Counted from the first letter of the stretch, positions 46,094 through 54,952 are shown. The stretch is 64,000 bases of DNA from M2408 sp046303515 (GCA_046303515.1 JBKCGI010000086.1:1-64000); one strand, 5' to 3'. A program made the numbers and translations. Notes: generated by a model not told the origin, from the letters alone.

Positions 46094-47320
46094 TTAATTA
46101 AAAACTAGATTTTTAGCAAACAACATAGCGCTTAAACGACTAAATTCTCTATCTTCTACTTTCAAATCTGGTTCAATTCCTCTTCCATCAATTACATCAC
46201 GCCCATTAGTTGTTTTAAAAACTTTAATCAAAGAATCTGGAATCTCCTTTGGTCTTTCATTTTCAGCTTTCTCATAGTATTCTAATTTTTGAACACATCT
46301 TCCTGATGGAGTGTAATATTTAGCTATTGTAATCTTTACTTTTGAACCGTATTTCAAGTCATAAGTTCTTTGAACCAATCCCTTTCCATATGAAGTTTGC
46401 CCAACAATCACTGCGCGATCTAAATCTTGCAAACTTCCAGAAACGATTTCACTTGCTGAGGCTGAACCTTCATCAATTAAAACCACTAAAGGAATTTCTA
46501 AATCTACAGGTTGATCTTGGGTTTTGTAAACTCTATTTTCTTCTTTCACGCGAGCTTTTGTATTCACGACAAGTTGGTCATTTTTGACAAATAAATTGAC
46601 GATTCGAACTGCCTCAATCAACAATCCACCGCCATTACCTCGTAAATCCAAAACCATTTCTTTTGCACCTTGAGATTTCAATTCTATTAGTGCTTTTTTC
46701 ACATCCGAAGAAGCTGTTTGTGTAAAACTATTTAGTTTGATATATCCAGTTGTTTCATCTAACATTCCAGAATAAGGCACATCTGGCAATTTGATTTCAT
46801 CACGCGTAATTGGAATAGTTAATGTTTCCTTCTCGTTTCTCAACACTTTCACTTGTATGGTTGAACCCTTTGGGCCTTTCAAGGAAGAAGAAACCTCATC
46901 TGTCGGCTTAGATTTCATGTCTTTTCCATCGATAGAAATGATTTTATCACCAGCCAATAGTCCAGCTTTTTGAGCAGGATTTCCTTCATATGGTTCCGCA
47001 ATGAATGTATAGTCGCCCATTTTACGAATTAAAGCACCTATTCCACCATATTGACCAGTTGTCATCAACTTGTAATCCTCCATATCCGATTCATGGTAAT
47101 AAACCGTATAAGGATCCAAACCTTTCAACATTGCATCAATAGCGTCTTTGGACATTTTACCAGGTTTCAACTCATCAACAAAGTACATTTCAAGATTTTG
47201 ATAAATCAAATCCATCAACTCCATACTTTTAACCATTTCAAATCCATTCGACTGGGACTTTGCTTGAAATGCGATTAGAAATAAGGCTAAAAATCCAAAT
47301 CTTTTAAGTGCTTTTATCAT
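46094..47320 (-). CDS. ctpA: S41-family C-terminal processing peptidase, truncated
   Basis: The 408-residue N-terminal part of a periplasmic CtpA/Prc protease. Signal peptide ending LIAFQAKS; PDZ domain at about 75-160 (GGIGALIRKMGDYTFIAEP); S41 domain with LDLRGNGGGLLIEAV, IDEGSASASEIVSG (catalytic Ser) and SYGKGLVQRTYD (catalytic Lys). The catalytic core is complete, but it ends LVFN-TAA and the conserved C-terminal helical domain is cut off by that stop codon. It overlaps rnpA by 4 nt. Confidence 0.9.
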   Translation of the reverse strand: MIKALKRFGFLALFLIAFQAKSQSNGFEMVKSMELMDLIYQNLEMYFVDELKPGKMSKDAIDAMLKGLDPYTVYYHESDMEDYKLMTTGQYGGIGALIRKMGDYTFIAEPYEGNPAQKAGLLAGDKIISIDGKDMKSKPTDEVSSSLKGPKGSTIQVKVLRNEKETLTIPITRDEIKLPDVPYSGMLDETTGYIKLNSFTQTASSDVKKALIELKSQGAKEMVLDLRGNGGGLLIEAVRIVNLFVKNDQLVVNTKARVKEENRVYKTQDQPVDLEIPLVVLIDEGSASASEIVSGSLQDLDRAVIVGQTSYGKGLVQRTYDLKYGSKVKITIAKYYTPSGRCVQKLEYYEKAENERPKEIPDSLIKVFKTTNGRDVIDGRGIEPDLKVEDREFSRLSAMLFAKNLVFN

Positions 47321-47706
47321 TTCTCTACTTTTAATTCATTTACTAATTTATTCAATAATTGTTCCATTTTATTTTCTAACACTTGATATTTCAGTTCTTC
47401 TTTGACTGTATAAATCAAGAAAATGGCCAACTGTTTTTTATTTTCCTCCAAGTAATTCTCCAAAATTAACTTTTTCTTGCGAATTACTTCTTTCATCAAT
47501 CGCTTAATTCTATTTCTTTCGTGTGCTTTTCTAAATATTTTTTTTGGTGCAGAAATAACTACTTGAAAGCTTTTTTCTGTATCCAACTCTTGAAAGGCGT
47601 AATTCAAAACGAAAGGATAATTTTTAACTGTTCGCTTTTCCACAAACAAAGAATCAATCGCTTTTTTACTACATAATTTATAAGCCTTTCCAAAGGATTG
47701 ATCCAC
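47317..47706 (-). CDS. rnpA: Ribonuclease P protein component
   Basis: A 129-residue basic RNA-binding protein that assists the RNase P ribozyme in tRNA 5' maturation. It has the family RNR motif in AHERNRIKRLMKEVIRKKK and a basic N-terminus. The frame is open up to TTG 47730, but a -7 promoter box covers that codon (47735-47728), so the start is most likely GTG 47706 with a short leader. It is not next to rpmH/dnaA as in many bacteria, but is the first gene of a run with ctpA, O-antigen ligase and cutC. Its stop overlaps the ctpA start. Confidence 0.93.
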   Translation of the reverse strand: MDQSFGKAYKLCSKKAIDSLFVEKRTVKNYPFVLNYAFQELDTEKSFQVVISAPKKIFRKAHERNRIKRLMKEVIRKKKLILENYLEENKKQLAIFLIYTVKEELKYQVLENKMEQLLNKLVNELKVEK

Positions 47707-47727
47707 TATTCTTTTAATTTTAGAACA

Positions 47728-47735
47728 CAAATTTA
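47728..47735 (-). promoter_or_regulatory. -7 element of rnpA
   Basis: TAAATTTG on the minus strand matches TAnnTTTG and overlaps an in-frame TTG, so translation begins further downstream at GTG 47706. Confidence 0.6.
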
Positions 47736-47811
47736 GTGAATTAAAATTTTAGACTGGTATCAAAAGCTACAAAAAGCATAAAAATTGAAGGCAAAAAAGG
47801 TAATTTTTAAC

Positions 47812-47819
47812 TATTTTTG
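47812..47819 (+). promoter_or_regulatory. -7 element (leaderless) of a hypothetical gene
   Basis: TATTTTTG matches TAnnTTTG and its last base is 5 nt before ATG 47824. Confidence 0.6.
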
Positions 47820-47823
47820 TGAC

Positions 47824-48360
47824 ATGTTGCGCAAAGTATTGACCATTTTGTTTCTGATCGTTTTCCTTGTTCAAGCAATAGGATTTACTTTCTATTTCAA
47901 TTTTGAGCGCAATAAAATCAAGAAACAACTGAAGACTTTTATCAAAGAAGGAGTTCCAAAAAGTCAATTAAAGGTTTTTGAATTTTCACAAAAGGAGTAT
48001 TCTAAATTAAACTTTACCAAGAAAAAAGAATTTAAAATTGGTGAACGATTTTACGATATTGTTTGGAAAGAAAAATTGAAAAACGGAAAACTTAGACTTC
48101 AATGTGTAGATGATAGACAGGAAACCGTTTTGTTTAAAAATCTAGCTTTTATGGTTGATGACAACTTAAGTAAAAACACAAATTCGCCCCTTAAAATGGT
48201 TTTCTCAATTATCATAAAACCTATGTTAATAAATGAAAGAACGCAACTACATACAGAAGCATGTTTCCCCAAAAAAATAGAACATCAATTTATCTACATC
48301 GAATTTATATCAAGTAATTATCCTCAATTAATTACGCCTCCACCAAATTTTATTGTTTAA
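47824..48360 (+). CDS. Hypothetical membrane-anchored protein
   Basis: A 178-residue protein with one N-terminal membrane segment (VLTILFLIVFLVQAIGFTFYF) and a soluble, positively charged rest (about 27-178), probably facing the periplasm. No family was recognised. The frame opens at TTG 47785, but the -7 element at 47812-47819 sits inside that stretch, so ATG 47824 is the start with little or no leader. It lies between divergent rnpA and the TonB receptor gene 51 nt downstream. Confidence 0.7.
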   Translation: MLRKVLTILFLIVFLVQAIGFTFYFNFERNKIKKQLKTFIKEGVPKSQLKVFEFSQKEYSKLNFTKKKEFKIGERFYDIVWKEKLKNGKLRLQCVDDRQETVLFKNLAFMVDDNLSKNTNSPLKMVFSIIIKPMLINERTQLHTEACFPKKIEHQFIYIEFISSNYPQLITPPPNFIV

Positions 48361-48411
48361 AAACGAAAATCAGTCTAACTGAAATTTAATTTTAATCAAT
48401 AAATGTATTAT

Positions 48412-50820
48412 ATGAAAAATATTTTATTACTTGTATGTGGAATTGTTTTTACTTCAATTTCATATGCACAGAAAATCACTGTTCAAAACACATCAACTCT
48501 TCAAGTAATCGAAGGTGTTCACGTTTTCGCCAACAATAAGGAATACAAAACAAATGAATTGGGACAAGTTGATTTGCAAAACGTGAAAACAAGTAGCGAA
48601 ATCACTTTTAAACATCCTTCATTTGAGGAAATGACAATTTCTTATCAAAAATTAGTAAATGAAAATAAAGGAATTATTTACTTGATAGAAAAAATTTCAA
48701 ACTTTGATGAAATTGTTATTTCAGCTAGTAAATTTGAAGAGAAAAAGAGAGATGTTGCCCAGCCAATTCAAGTTATTCGTAAAACAGATTTGGAAGACAT
48801 GAACCAAAGTTCATCTGCTGACGTGCTCGCAAATTCCGGAAATGTTATGGTTCAAAAAAGCCAATTAGGTGGTGGATCTCCAATTATTCGTGGATTTGAA
48901 ACAAATAAAGTTCTAATAGTTGTGGACGGTGTTAGAATGAACAATGCAATTTACCGCGGAGGCCATTTACAAAACGTTATTACACTTGATAATTCCATGA
49001 TGGAAAAAGTTGAAATCGTTTACGGTCCAGGTTCTGTTGTTTATGGTTCTGATGCTTTGGGCGGGGTCATGCATTTTTACACCAAAAATCCAACCTTAAG
49101 TACAACAGACAAAACTGTAGTTAAAGCTGGTGCTTACACCCGTTATATGTCAGCAGTTAATGGTTACGCTGCACACGCAGACGTTTCCATTGGTGGGAAA
49201 AAATTTGGTTCCTTAACTTCTTTTACGTATTCAAACTTTGGAGATTTACGTCAAGGTGCAAATCGCAAAATTGAAGTTGGAAATTTTGGTTCAAGACCAT
49301 GGTATGTGACTCAAATCAATGGAAAAGACTCAATGATAGTCAACCCAGATACAAATCTTCAAGTTGGTTCAGGCTATACGCAATACGATTTGATGCAAAA
49401 ATTCACCTTTAAACAAAATGAATTTGTTTCCCATAAAATCAATATTCAATTCTCAAATTCATCAAATGTTCCGCGCTACGATAGATTGACCCTTGTAGGA
49501 GGAAATGGTGTAGACCCGAGATTTGGAGATTGGCATTATGGTCCTCAAAAAAGATTGTTAAGTTCATATACACTCGAATTATCCAAATCTAACAAGGTTT
49601 ATGATAATGCGCGATTTATTGCAGCTTATCAGCAAATTGAAGAAAGTAGAATTGATAGAAGATATCAAAAAACTGCAGAAAATAACCGAATAGAAAACGT
49701 TGATGTGTTGACTTTTAATTTAGACTTTGCCAAAAAAATCGCCAAACAAGAAATTAGATATGGAATTGATGGTTGGTATAACAAGGTAAATTCAACAGCT
49801 TTCACAAGAGATATCGAAACAGGAGTTAAAACACCTTTGGATACACGTTACGCATCAGGCGGAGCAACGATGAACTCCATGGCAGTTTATTTGACTCACA
49901 CATGGGAAATCAATGACAAATTAATCTTAAATGATGGTTTACGTTTTTCCAATGTTGGTTTAAAAGCAAAATTTACAGATACAACTTTTTTCAACTTCCC
50001 TTTTAAAGAAGCAAACCAAAACAATAGTGCTTTGACAGGAAATATTGGTTTGGTTTACCTTCCTTCAAAAGAAACTAGAGTTACAGCTTTGTTTTCAACA
50101 GGTTTCAGAGCTCCAAATGTAGATGATTTAAGTAAAGTCTTCGAGTCAACTCCAGGAAATATTACTGTTCCAAATTCAACATTAAAACCTGAATATACCT
50201 ACAACGGTGAAGTTGGAATTTCAAACAAATTCAAAAGCGGCATCACTTTGCAAGGAACAGGATATTACACTTTATACAAAAATGCATTGACCACCCAAGA
50301 TTTCACTTATGAGGGCAAAGATTCAATTATGTATGAAGGAACTTTGAGTAAAGTTGTTGCAACTACAAATGCAAATCAAGCATATTTGTATGGTTTAGAA
50401 TTGAGATTAGATGCTCCTTTGAATAATAACGTTTCAGTGTACGCAACGTATAATTATACACATGCTCGCATCGTTACGGATTCTGTTGCAATTCCTTTGG
50501 ATCATATCCCTCCTACTTTTGGAAAATTCGGATTCTTAATCAAGGAGAAAAAATTCCGTGGTGAATTGTTTGTCAACTACAGTGCTTGGAAGCATATTGA
50601 AGAATACAATCCTTTTGGAGAAGACAATCAAGCTTATGCTTTACCAACGGGAATGCCTTCTTGGTACACAGTAAACGCGCGACTTTCATATCAATTCAAT
50701 AAATTTTTGAATTTACAAGTTGCTTGCGAGAATATTTTAGATCAAAACTACCGCGTTTTTGCGTCAAACATTTCTGCACCAGGAAGAAATTTCATCCTAA
50801 CTTTAAGAGGTAATTTCTAA
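48412..50820 (+). CDS. TonB-dependent receptor
   Basis: An 802-residue outer-membrane receptor. Signal peptide ending TSISYAQ; a short CarboxypepD_reg-like domain (about 20-95, SEITFKHPSFEEMTIS); a plug (about 105-225, IIRGFETNKVLIVVDGVRMN and VYGPGSVVYGSDALGGVMH, a classic FecA/BtuB-like plug); then a 22-strand barrel ending ISAPGRNFILTLRGNF. This subfamily imports siderophores or cobalamin, but the ligand is unknown. ATG 48412 is used; the ATG at 48403 is three codons upstream. A strong terminator follows. Confidence 0.92.
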   Translation: MKNILLLVCGIVFTSISYAQKITVQNTSTLQVIEGVHVFANNKEYKTNELGQVDLQNVKTSSEITFKHPSFEEMTISYQKLVNENKGIIYLIEKISNFDEIVISASKFEEKKRDVAQPIQVIRKTDLEDMNQSSSADVLANSGNVMVQKSQLGGGSPIIRGFETNKVLIVVDGVRMNNAIYRGGHLQNVITLDNSMMEKVEIVYGPGSVVYGSDALGGVMHFYTKNPTLSTTDKTVVKAGAYTRYMSAVNGYAAHADVSIGGKKFGSLTSFTYSNFGDLRQGANRKIEVGNFGSRPWYVTQINGKDSMIVNPDTNLQVGSGYTQYDLMQKFTFKQNEFVSHKINIQFSNSSNVPRYDRLTLVGGNGVDPRFGDWHYGPQKRLLSSYTLELSKSNKVYDNARFIAAYQQIEESRIDRRYQKTAENNRIENVDVLTFNLDFAKKIAKQEIRYGIDGWYNKVNSTAFTRDIETGVKTPLDTRYASGGATMNSMAVYLTHTWEINDKLILNDGLRFSNVGLKAKFTDTTFFNFPFKEANQNNSALTGNIGLVYLPSKETRVTALFSTGFRAPNVDDLSKVFESTPGNITVPNSTLKPEYTYNGEVGISNKFKSGITLQGTGYYTLYKNALTTQDFTYEGKDSIMYEGTLSKVVATTNANQAYLYGLELRLDAPLNNNVSVYATYNYTHARIVTDSVAIPLDHIPPTFGKFGFLIKEKKFRGELFVNYSAWKHIEEYNPFGEDNQAYALPTGMPSWYTVNARLSYQFNKFLNLQVACENILDQNYRVFASNISAPGRNFILTLRGNF

Positions 50821-50843
50821 CTTTTAGAAATAATTATTTCGAG

Positions 50844-50890
50844 CGGCTTTCAGAATTTTGAACAATCAAAAATACTGAAAGCCGTTTTTT
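50844..50890 (+). terminator. Intrinsic terminator of the TonB receptor gene
   Basis: CGGCTTTCAG (50844-50853) and CTGAAAGCCG (50875-50884) form a perfect 10-bp stem with a 21-nt loop, then TTTTTT. Confidence 0.85.
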
Positions 50891-50894
50891 ATTT

Positions 50895-50902
50895 TACTTT
50901 TG
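50895..50902 (+). promoter_or_regulatory. -7 element of the deacetylase gene
   Basis: TACTTTTG matches TAnnTTTG and lies 20 nt before ATG 50922, directly after the terminator. Confidence 0.6.
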
Positions 50903-50921
50903 TTGAGATTTAATCAAATTA

Positions 50922-51938
50922 ATGTCAGAGGCAAAAAAACTATTGAAGGGAATACTCAATTCTTTTGGGAAAATTATCCCATTAAATACTTTGATTGCTT
51001 TGTCAAAACAACAGAATATTGTGCCCGTTTATCATCTGGTTTCAGACGAAAAGGTGCCTCACATCCAACATTTATATCAAGTTAAAAGCATCAAAAAATT
51101 TATTCAAGATTTAGATTTTTTATTAAAACACTTTGAACCAACAGATTACACCTCATTCCAAAATCAAATCTTATCAGGAGAAAAATCAAACAAAAAGGCC
51201 TTTTTACTAACTTTTGATGATGGTTTAAGCGAATTTCATGATGTTATCGCTCCAATTTTAGTGCAAAAAGGAATTCCAGCAGTTTGTTTTTTAAATTCCG
51301 CTTTTATTGATAACAAGAATTTATTTTTCAGATATAAAGTGAGTTTACTCATTGACAAATTGAAGCAAAATCCAAGTTTACTGAATGAGCAAGTTAAGTT
51401 TTTTCCTCAAAACCAAAATTTCGAATCATACTTAAAAAGATTACGTTACAGCGATATTTCTGAAATTGACTCAATAGCTGAGACTTTAGAAGTGAATTTT
51501 GAATCCTATCTTACAGAAAACAAACCCTATTTGACAAGCGAACAAATTCAAAATTTGATTCAAAAAGGTTTTCATTTTGGTTCGCACAGTATTGATCATC
51601 CTGAATATCGTTTTATTTCACTTGAGGAACAAGTCAAGCAAACCTTAGAAAGTACGCAAGTTGTTACAGAAAAATTTAATTTAGATTATAAAACATTTGC
51701 CTTTCCCTTTACAGATTTTGGTGTTTCGAAAGAATATTTTCAGCAAGTGAACGTTTTACCTAAACAAGTTGATTTGACTTTTGGCTGTGCTGGATTAAAA
51801 AATGATTCGTATTCAAATCATATTCAGCGCATTCCGTTGGAAGACAAAGACAAATCAGCAAAAGAAATTTTACGAACGGAATATGTTTACTATTTGCTCA
51901 AAGCGATGCTAAACAAAAACAAAATTGTGCGCAAGTGA
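50922..51938 (+). CDS. Polysaccharide deacetylase family protein
   Basis: A 338-residue CE4/NodB-fold enzyme. It has LLTFDDGLSEFHD (catalytic Asp and metal-binding Asp) at about residues 96-107 and HFGSHSIDHPEYR (the HxxxH zinc site) near 220. It lacks an obvious signal peptide and may act in the cytoplasm or on membrane-linked glycan precursors. The substrate is unknown, possibly an O-antigen or N-acetylated sugar. It overlaps the GNAT gene that follows by 4 nt (GTGA), so the two are co-translated and may modify the same sugar. Confidence 0.85.
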   Translation: MSEAKKLLKGILNSFGKIIPLNTLIALSKQQNIVPVYHLVSDEKVPHIQHLYQVKSIKKFIQDLDFLLKHFEPTDYTSFQNQILSGEKSNKKAFLLTFDDGLSEFHDVIAPILVQKGIPAVCFLNSAFIDNKNLFFRYKVSLLIDKLKQNPSLLNEQVKFFPQNQNFESYLKRLRYSDISEIDSIAETLEVNFESYLTENKPYLTSEQIQNLIQKGFHFGSHSIDHPEYRFISLEEQVKQTLESTQVVTEKFNLDYKTFAFPFTDFGVSKEYFQQVNVLPKQVDLTFGCAGLKNDSYSNHIQRIPLEDKDKSAKEILRTEYVYYLLKAMLNKNKIVRK

Positions 51939-53032
51939 TTGAAATAAAAACCCTAAATAAAAACGAGTTATTGGCTTATATCTCTTCTGAGAAATTTGGT
52001 ACTTCGGCTTTTATTCCTATTTCAAAACATCGAGGAATCTCTCATTGTAACAATCCTCGACTTTCAGAAGAAGATGTTTTACTTTTATTGGCGTTCGAAA
52101 ACGATATTTTGGTCGGCTATTTAGGGGCTTTACCTGACATTTTACATTTTGAAAACAAAGAAGAAAAAGGTGCTTGGTTGAGTTGTTTGTGGATCGATCC
52201 AAACCATCGCGGAAAAAAAATTGCTCAAAAATTATTGGAGACGTGTTTTGCAGCTTGGCAACAACGTATTATGATTACGGAGTTCACTTTTGAAGCTAAA
52301 ATCTTGTATGATAAAAGTAAAATCTTTCAGGATTTGCAAATCAAAGAAGGATTACGTTGGTATATTCGTTCTGATTTTGCTAGAATTTTACCTCCGAAAA
52401 AATCTTCGTACGCTAAACTCAAAACTTTGCTAAAGGCTACGGATGTTTGTTTGAATATCTTTTTAAGTCTGAAACTAGCATTCTTCAAAAAGCAAACTTG
52501 TAATTTAAAAATTGAACCTGTTTCTCAGATAGATACTGAAATTGAAAACTTTATTTCTACTTTTCAAGACAAGCAACTTTTCAAAAGAAAAAGCACAGAA
52601 TTGAATTGGATTTTGAATTTCCCATGGATCTTAAGTGCCCCAGAAGATGAATTAAGTAAAAAATATCATTTTTCTTCTTTAGCAAATTCATTTGAGTTTT
52701 TGGCATATAAATTTTATAATTCAGAAAATAAATTGGTGGCTTTTATCATCTTAGCTAAACGAGATTTTGCTCTTAAAACGCCTTATGTCTATTTTGAAAA
52801 AGAAGTCGCAGCGGAAATCGCTCAGTTCATCAATTCGCAAATAATCAATTTAAAAATAAAAACTTTCACCACATACAACAAAGCCTTAATTGAAGCTTTA
52901 AAAACTACCTCCTCCCCTGCTTTCCATAAGAAAACTGTTGAACGAAAATACCTGATTTCGAATGTGTTTGGAAATCAAGATTACGATTCTTTTGAAATTC
53001 AAGATGGAGATGCAGATTGTAGTTTTACCTAA
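51935..53032 (+). CDS. GNAT-family acetyltransferase with long C-terminal extension
   Basis: A 365-residue protein starting at GTG 51935, inside the upstream gene's stop. The first about 150 residues form a GNAT domain (VGYLGALPDIL, WIDPNHRGKKIAQKLLETCF). The remaining about 215 residues show no clear repeat of that fold and are mostly alpha/beta. It resembles acetyltransferases found beside polysaccharide genes. Coupling to the deacetylase supports a sugar-modifying role, which is inferred. Confidence 0.75.
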   Translation: MIEIKTLNKNELLAYISSEKFGTSAFIPISKHRGISHCNNPRLSEEDVLLLLAFENDILVGYLGALPDILHFENKEEKGAWLSCLWIDPNHRGKKIAQKLLETCFAAWQQRIMITEFTFEAKILYDKSKIFQDLQIKEGLRWYIRSDFARILPPKKSSYAKLKTLLKATDVCLNIFLSLKLAFFKKQTCNLKIEPVSQIDTEIENFISTFQDKQLFKRKSTELNWILNFPWILSAPEDELSKKYHFSSLANSFEFLAYKFYNSENKLVAFIILAKRDFALKTPYVYFEKEVAAEIAQFINSQIINLKIKTFTTYNKALIEALKTTSSPAFHKKTVERKYLISNVFGNQDYDSFEIQDGDADCSFT

Positions 53033-53127
53033 ATCAAATGCTATTTTGAATATAAAATCTAAATCAATTAGTAAACGTTTTAGTAAAATTTAATATTCGA
53101 AACACTGGTTATACAAACAATTTTTAG

Positions 53128-53135
53128 TAGTTTTG
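53128..53135 (+). promoter_or_regulatory. -7 element of the STAS-like gene
   Basis: TAGTTTTG matches TAnnTTTG and lies 60 nt before the ATG at 53196. Confidence 0.45.
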
Positions 53136-53195
53136 AAACGCAAATCAATACTTCCTGTGAACAAAAAAGTTTAAACGGGAAAACTACACTAAAAA

Positions 53196-53609
53196 ATGAC
53201 CAAAACACTTCAAGCTGTAAATGAAATTATCGTGGAGGGATATCTCAAAGCCATCTTGTATGATAATGGCATTATAGAGATATTTTGGGATGAATCCATC
53301 GAATTAGTCGAAGTAAAACATTTGCAAAAAATGCAGGAAACTGTAGCTGTTCTTGGAAAGGGAAAAAAAATACCTTTGCTTTTTGCACCGCATGATTTTG
53401 TGCACATCAATACTGAAGGTCAAAAATATGCCTCCTCAGAGGAAGGCGTAACTTACACAGCTGCAGTTGCCGTTTTAATGCACAATTTAGCTATGCGTAT
53501 TTTGATGAATTTCTTTATACGTACGACCAAAATTAAAGTTCCTACAAAAGGCTTTCCAAATCGTGAAGAAGCAATTTTGTGGCTGGAGAAATTTAGTTCA
53601 AAGAAATAA
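53196..53609 (+). CDS. STAS/SpoIIAA-like domain protein
   Basis: A 137-residue soluble protein. The pattern of alternating strands and helices, with VEVKHLQKMQETVAVLGKG and KIPLLFAPHDFVHINTEG, and the C-terminal FPNREEAILWLEKF, matches a family of short Bacteroidota proteins (DUF7793-like) with a SpoIIAA/STAS fold. Such proteins often act in signalling or membrane attachment; no function is assigned here. It is monocistronic, with its own -7 element. Confidence 0.6.
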   Translation: MTKTLQAVNEIIVEGYLKAILYDNGIIEIFWDESIELVEVKHLQKMQETVAVLGKGKKIPLLFAPHDFVHINTEGQKYASSEEGVTYTAAVAVLMHNLAMRILMNFFIRTTKIKVPTKGFPNREEAILWLEKFSSKK

Positions 53610-53623
53610 TTCAATTTTTTAAA

Positions 53624-53653
53624 CAAAAAAACCGATGAAAATTTCCATCGGTC
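53624..53653 (-). terminator. Terminator of the aminotransferase gene
   Basis: On the minus strand ACCGATG and CATCGGT (53653-53632) form a stem with an inner GAAA/TTTC, followed by a T-run (complement of A-run 53625-53631). It lies between converging genes. Confidence 0.65.
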
Positions 53654-53671
53654 TAAAATATATCAAGTCAA

Positions 53672-53735
53672 AATAACTACTAACTTCTAACTATAAATTA
53701 CAAACTAAAAACTCCTAGTTATTAACTTCCAACTC
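53672..53735. repeat. Low-complexity CTAACTACTAACTTC tract
   Basis: A G-poor tract with several CTAACT/TTCTAAC-like units, partly encoding the last residues of the aminotransferase on the minus strand. It resembles the tract at 9011-9044. Confidence 0.35.
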
Positions 53736-54944
53736 CTCACTATTCACAGCAACTCTTCCCGGATAAACTTTCAAAGCTTCTCTCAAGCAAATTACTGCAT
53801 TTTTAAGTGATTCTTGATTCAATACGTAAGCAATTCGCGCTTCGTCTTTTCCCGCTCCAGGAGTGGAATAAAATCCATTTGCTGGTGCCATCATAACTGT
53901 TTGACCTTCAAAAGCGAAATCTTCTAACAACCATTGGCAGAATTTTTCAGCATCGTCCACTGGGAATTTCGCTACACAATAAAATGCTCCACTTGGTTTT
54001 GGACAAAATACACCTGGAATGCTGTTTAAACCATCAACCATAATGTTTCTGCGTTCAACATATTCAGCAACAACATCATCAAAATAAGATTGTGGTGTTT
54101 CCAATGCTGCTTCAGAAGCAATTTGATCTACCGTCGGAGGAGACAAACGCGCTTGACCAAATTTCAAGGCTGCAGCCATCACTTCTTTATTTTTTGTAAC
54201 CAAAGCTCCAATTCTTGCTCCACACATAGAGTAACGTTTTGAAACAGAGTCAATCATGATTACATTTTGCTCAATTCCAGCTAAATTTAAAACTGAAAAA
54301 GGTTTTGCCCCATCGTAACAAAACTCACGGTAAACTTCGTCAGCAAATAAATATAAATCGTGTTTTTGAACGATATCACGTAATTTTTCTAATTCTTCTT
54401 TTGAATATAAATATCCTGTAGGATTTCCAGGATTACAGATTACAATTGCCTTTGTTTTAGCAGTAATCTTTTTCTCAAACTCTTCCACTGGAGGTAAAGC
54501 AAATCCAGATTCAATTGATGATGCCACAGGAACAACATTCAAACCAGCCGTTACTGCAAAACCATTGTAATTTGCATAAAAAGGCTCAGGAATAATTACC
54601 TCATCTCCTGGGTTACAACAAGTCATGAAACCAAAAATCAATGCTTCAGAACCACCAGTAGTGATCAAAATATCCTCAGAATTAACTGGCAAACCACCTT
54701 TTTGGTAGAAATCAGCCAATTTGTTTCTATACGATTCAAATCCAGCAGAATGACTGTACTCAATCACTTTTCTATCCATATTTTTAATAGCATCTAGAGC
54801 TACTTTAGGAGTTTCAATATCTGGTTGACCAATATTTAAGTGGTAAACAATTTTACCAGCTTTTTTAGCTGTTTCAGAGTAAGGAACCAACTTTCTGATT
54901 GGAGAAGCTGGCATGTCAATCGCTTTTTGTGAAATCTTTGGCAT
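53715..54944 (-). CDS. Aspartate aminotransferase-like PLP enzyme
   Basis: A 409-residue class I/II aminotransferase. The PLP-binding lysine lies in SVSKRYSMCGARIGAL (about residue 236). Substrate-loop motifs include YHLNIGQPDIETP at the N-terminus, NPGNPTGYLYS and ADEVYREFCYD. It probably makes aspartate or another amino acid; substrate choice cannot be read from the sequence. The tail after about residue 400 is a low-complexity extension encoded by a repeat tract. It diverges from the VanX-like gene across two abutting promoters. Confidence 0.9.
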   Translation of the reverse strand: MPKISQKAIDMPASPIRKLVPYSETAKKAGKIVYHLNIGQPDIETPKVALDAIKNMDRKVIEYSHSAGFESYRNKLADFYQKGGLPVNSEDILITTGGSEALIFGFMTCCNPGDEVIIPEPFYANYNGFAVTAGLNVVPVASSIESGFALPPVEEFEKKITAKTKAIVICNPGNPTGYLYSKEELEKLRDIVQKHDLYLFADEVYREFCYDGAKPFSVLNLAGIEQNVIMIDSVSKRYSMCGARIGALVTKNKEVMAAALKFGQARLSPPTVDQIASEAALETPQSYFDDVVAEYVERRNIMVDGLNSIPGVFCPKPSGAFYCVAKFPVDDAEKFCQWLLEDFAFEGQTVMMAPANGFYSTPGAGKDEARIAYVLNQESLKNAVICLREALKVYPGRVAVNSEELEVNN

Positions 54945-54952
54945 AAAATTTT

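Noticed and set aside
46007..46096. Frameshift as the cause of the split protease
   Set aside because: The distal segment is in the same frame as the proximal one, so a single stop codon explains the break and no insertion or deletion is needed.
47785..47823. Extended N-terminus for the hypothetical membrane protein from TTG 47785
   Set aside because: The -7 promoter element at 47812-47819 lies inside the extension, so it would not be transcribed.
50900..51085. Short ORF overlapping the 5' end of the polysaccharide deacetylase
   Set aside because: It lies in a different frame from the deacetylase, starts inside the promoter box and has no family features.
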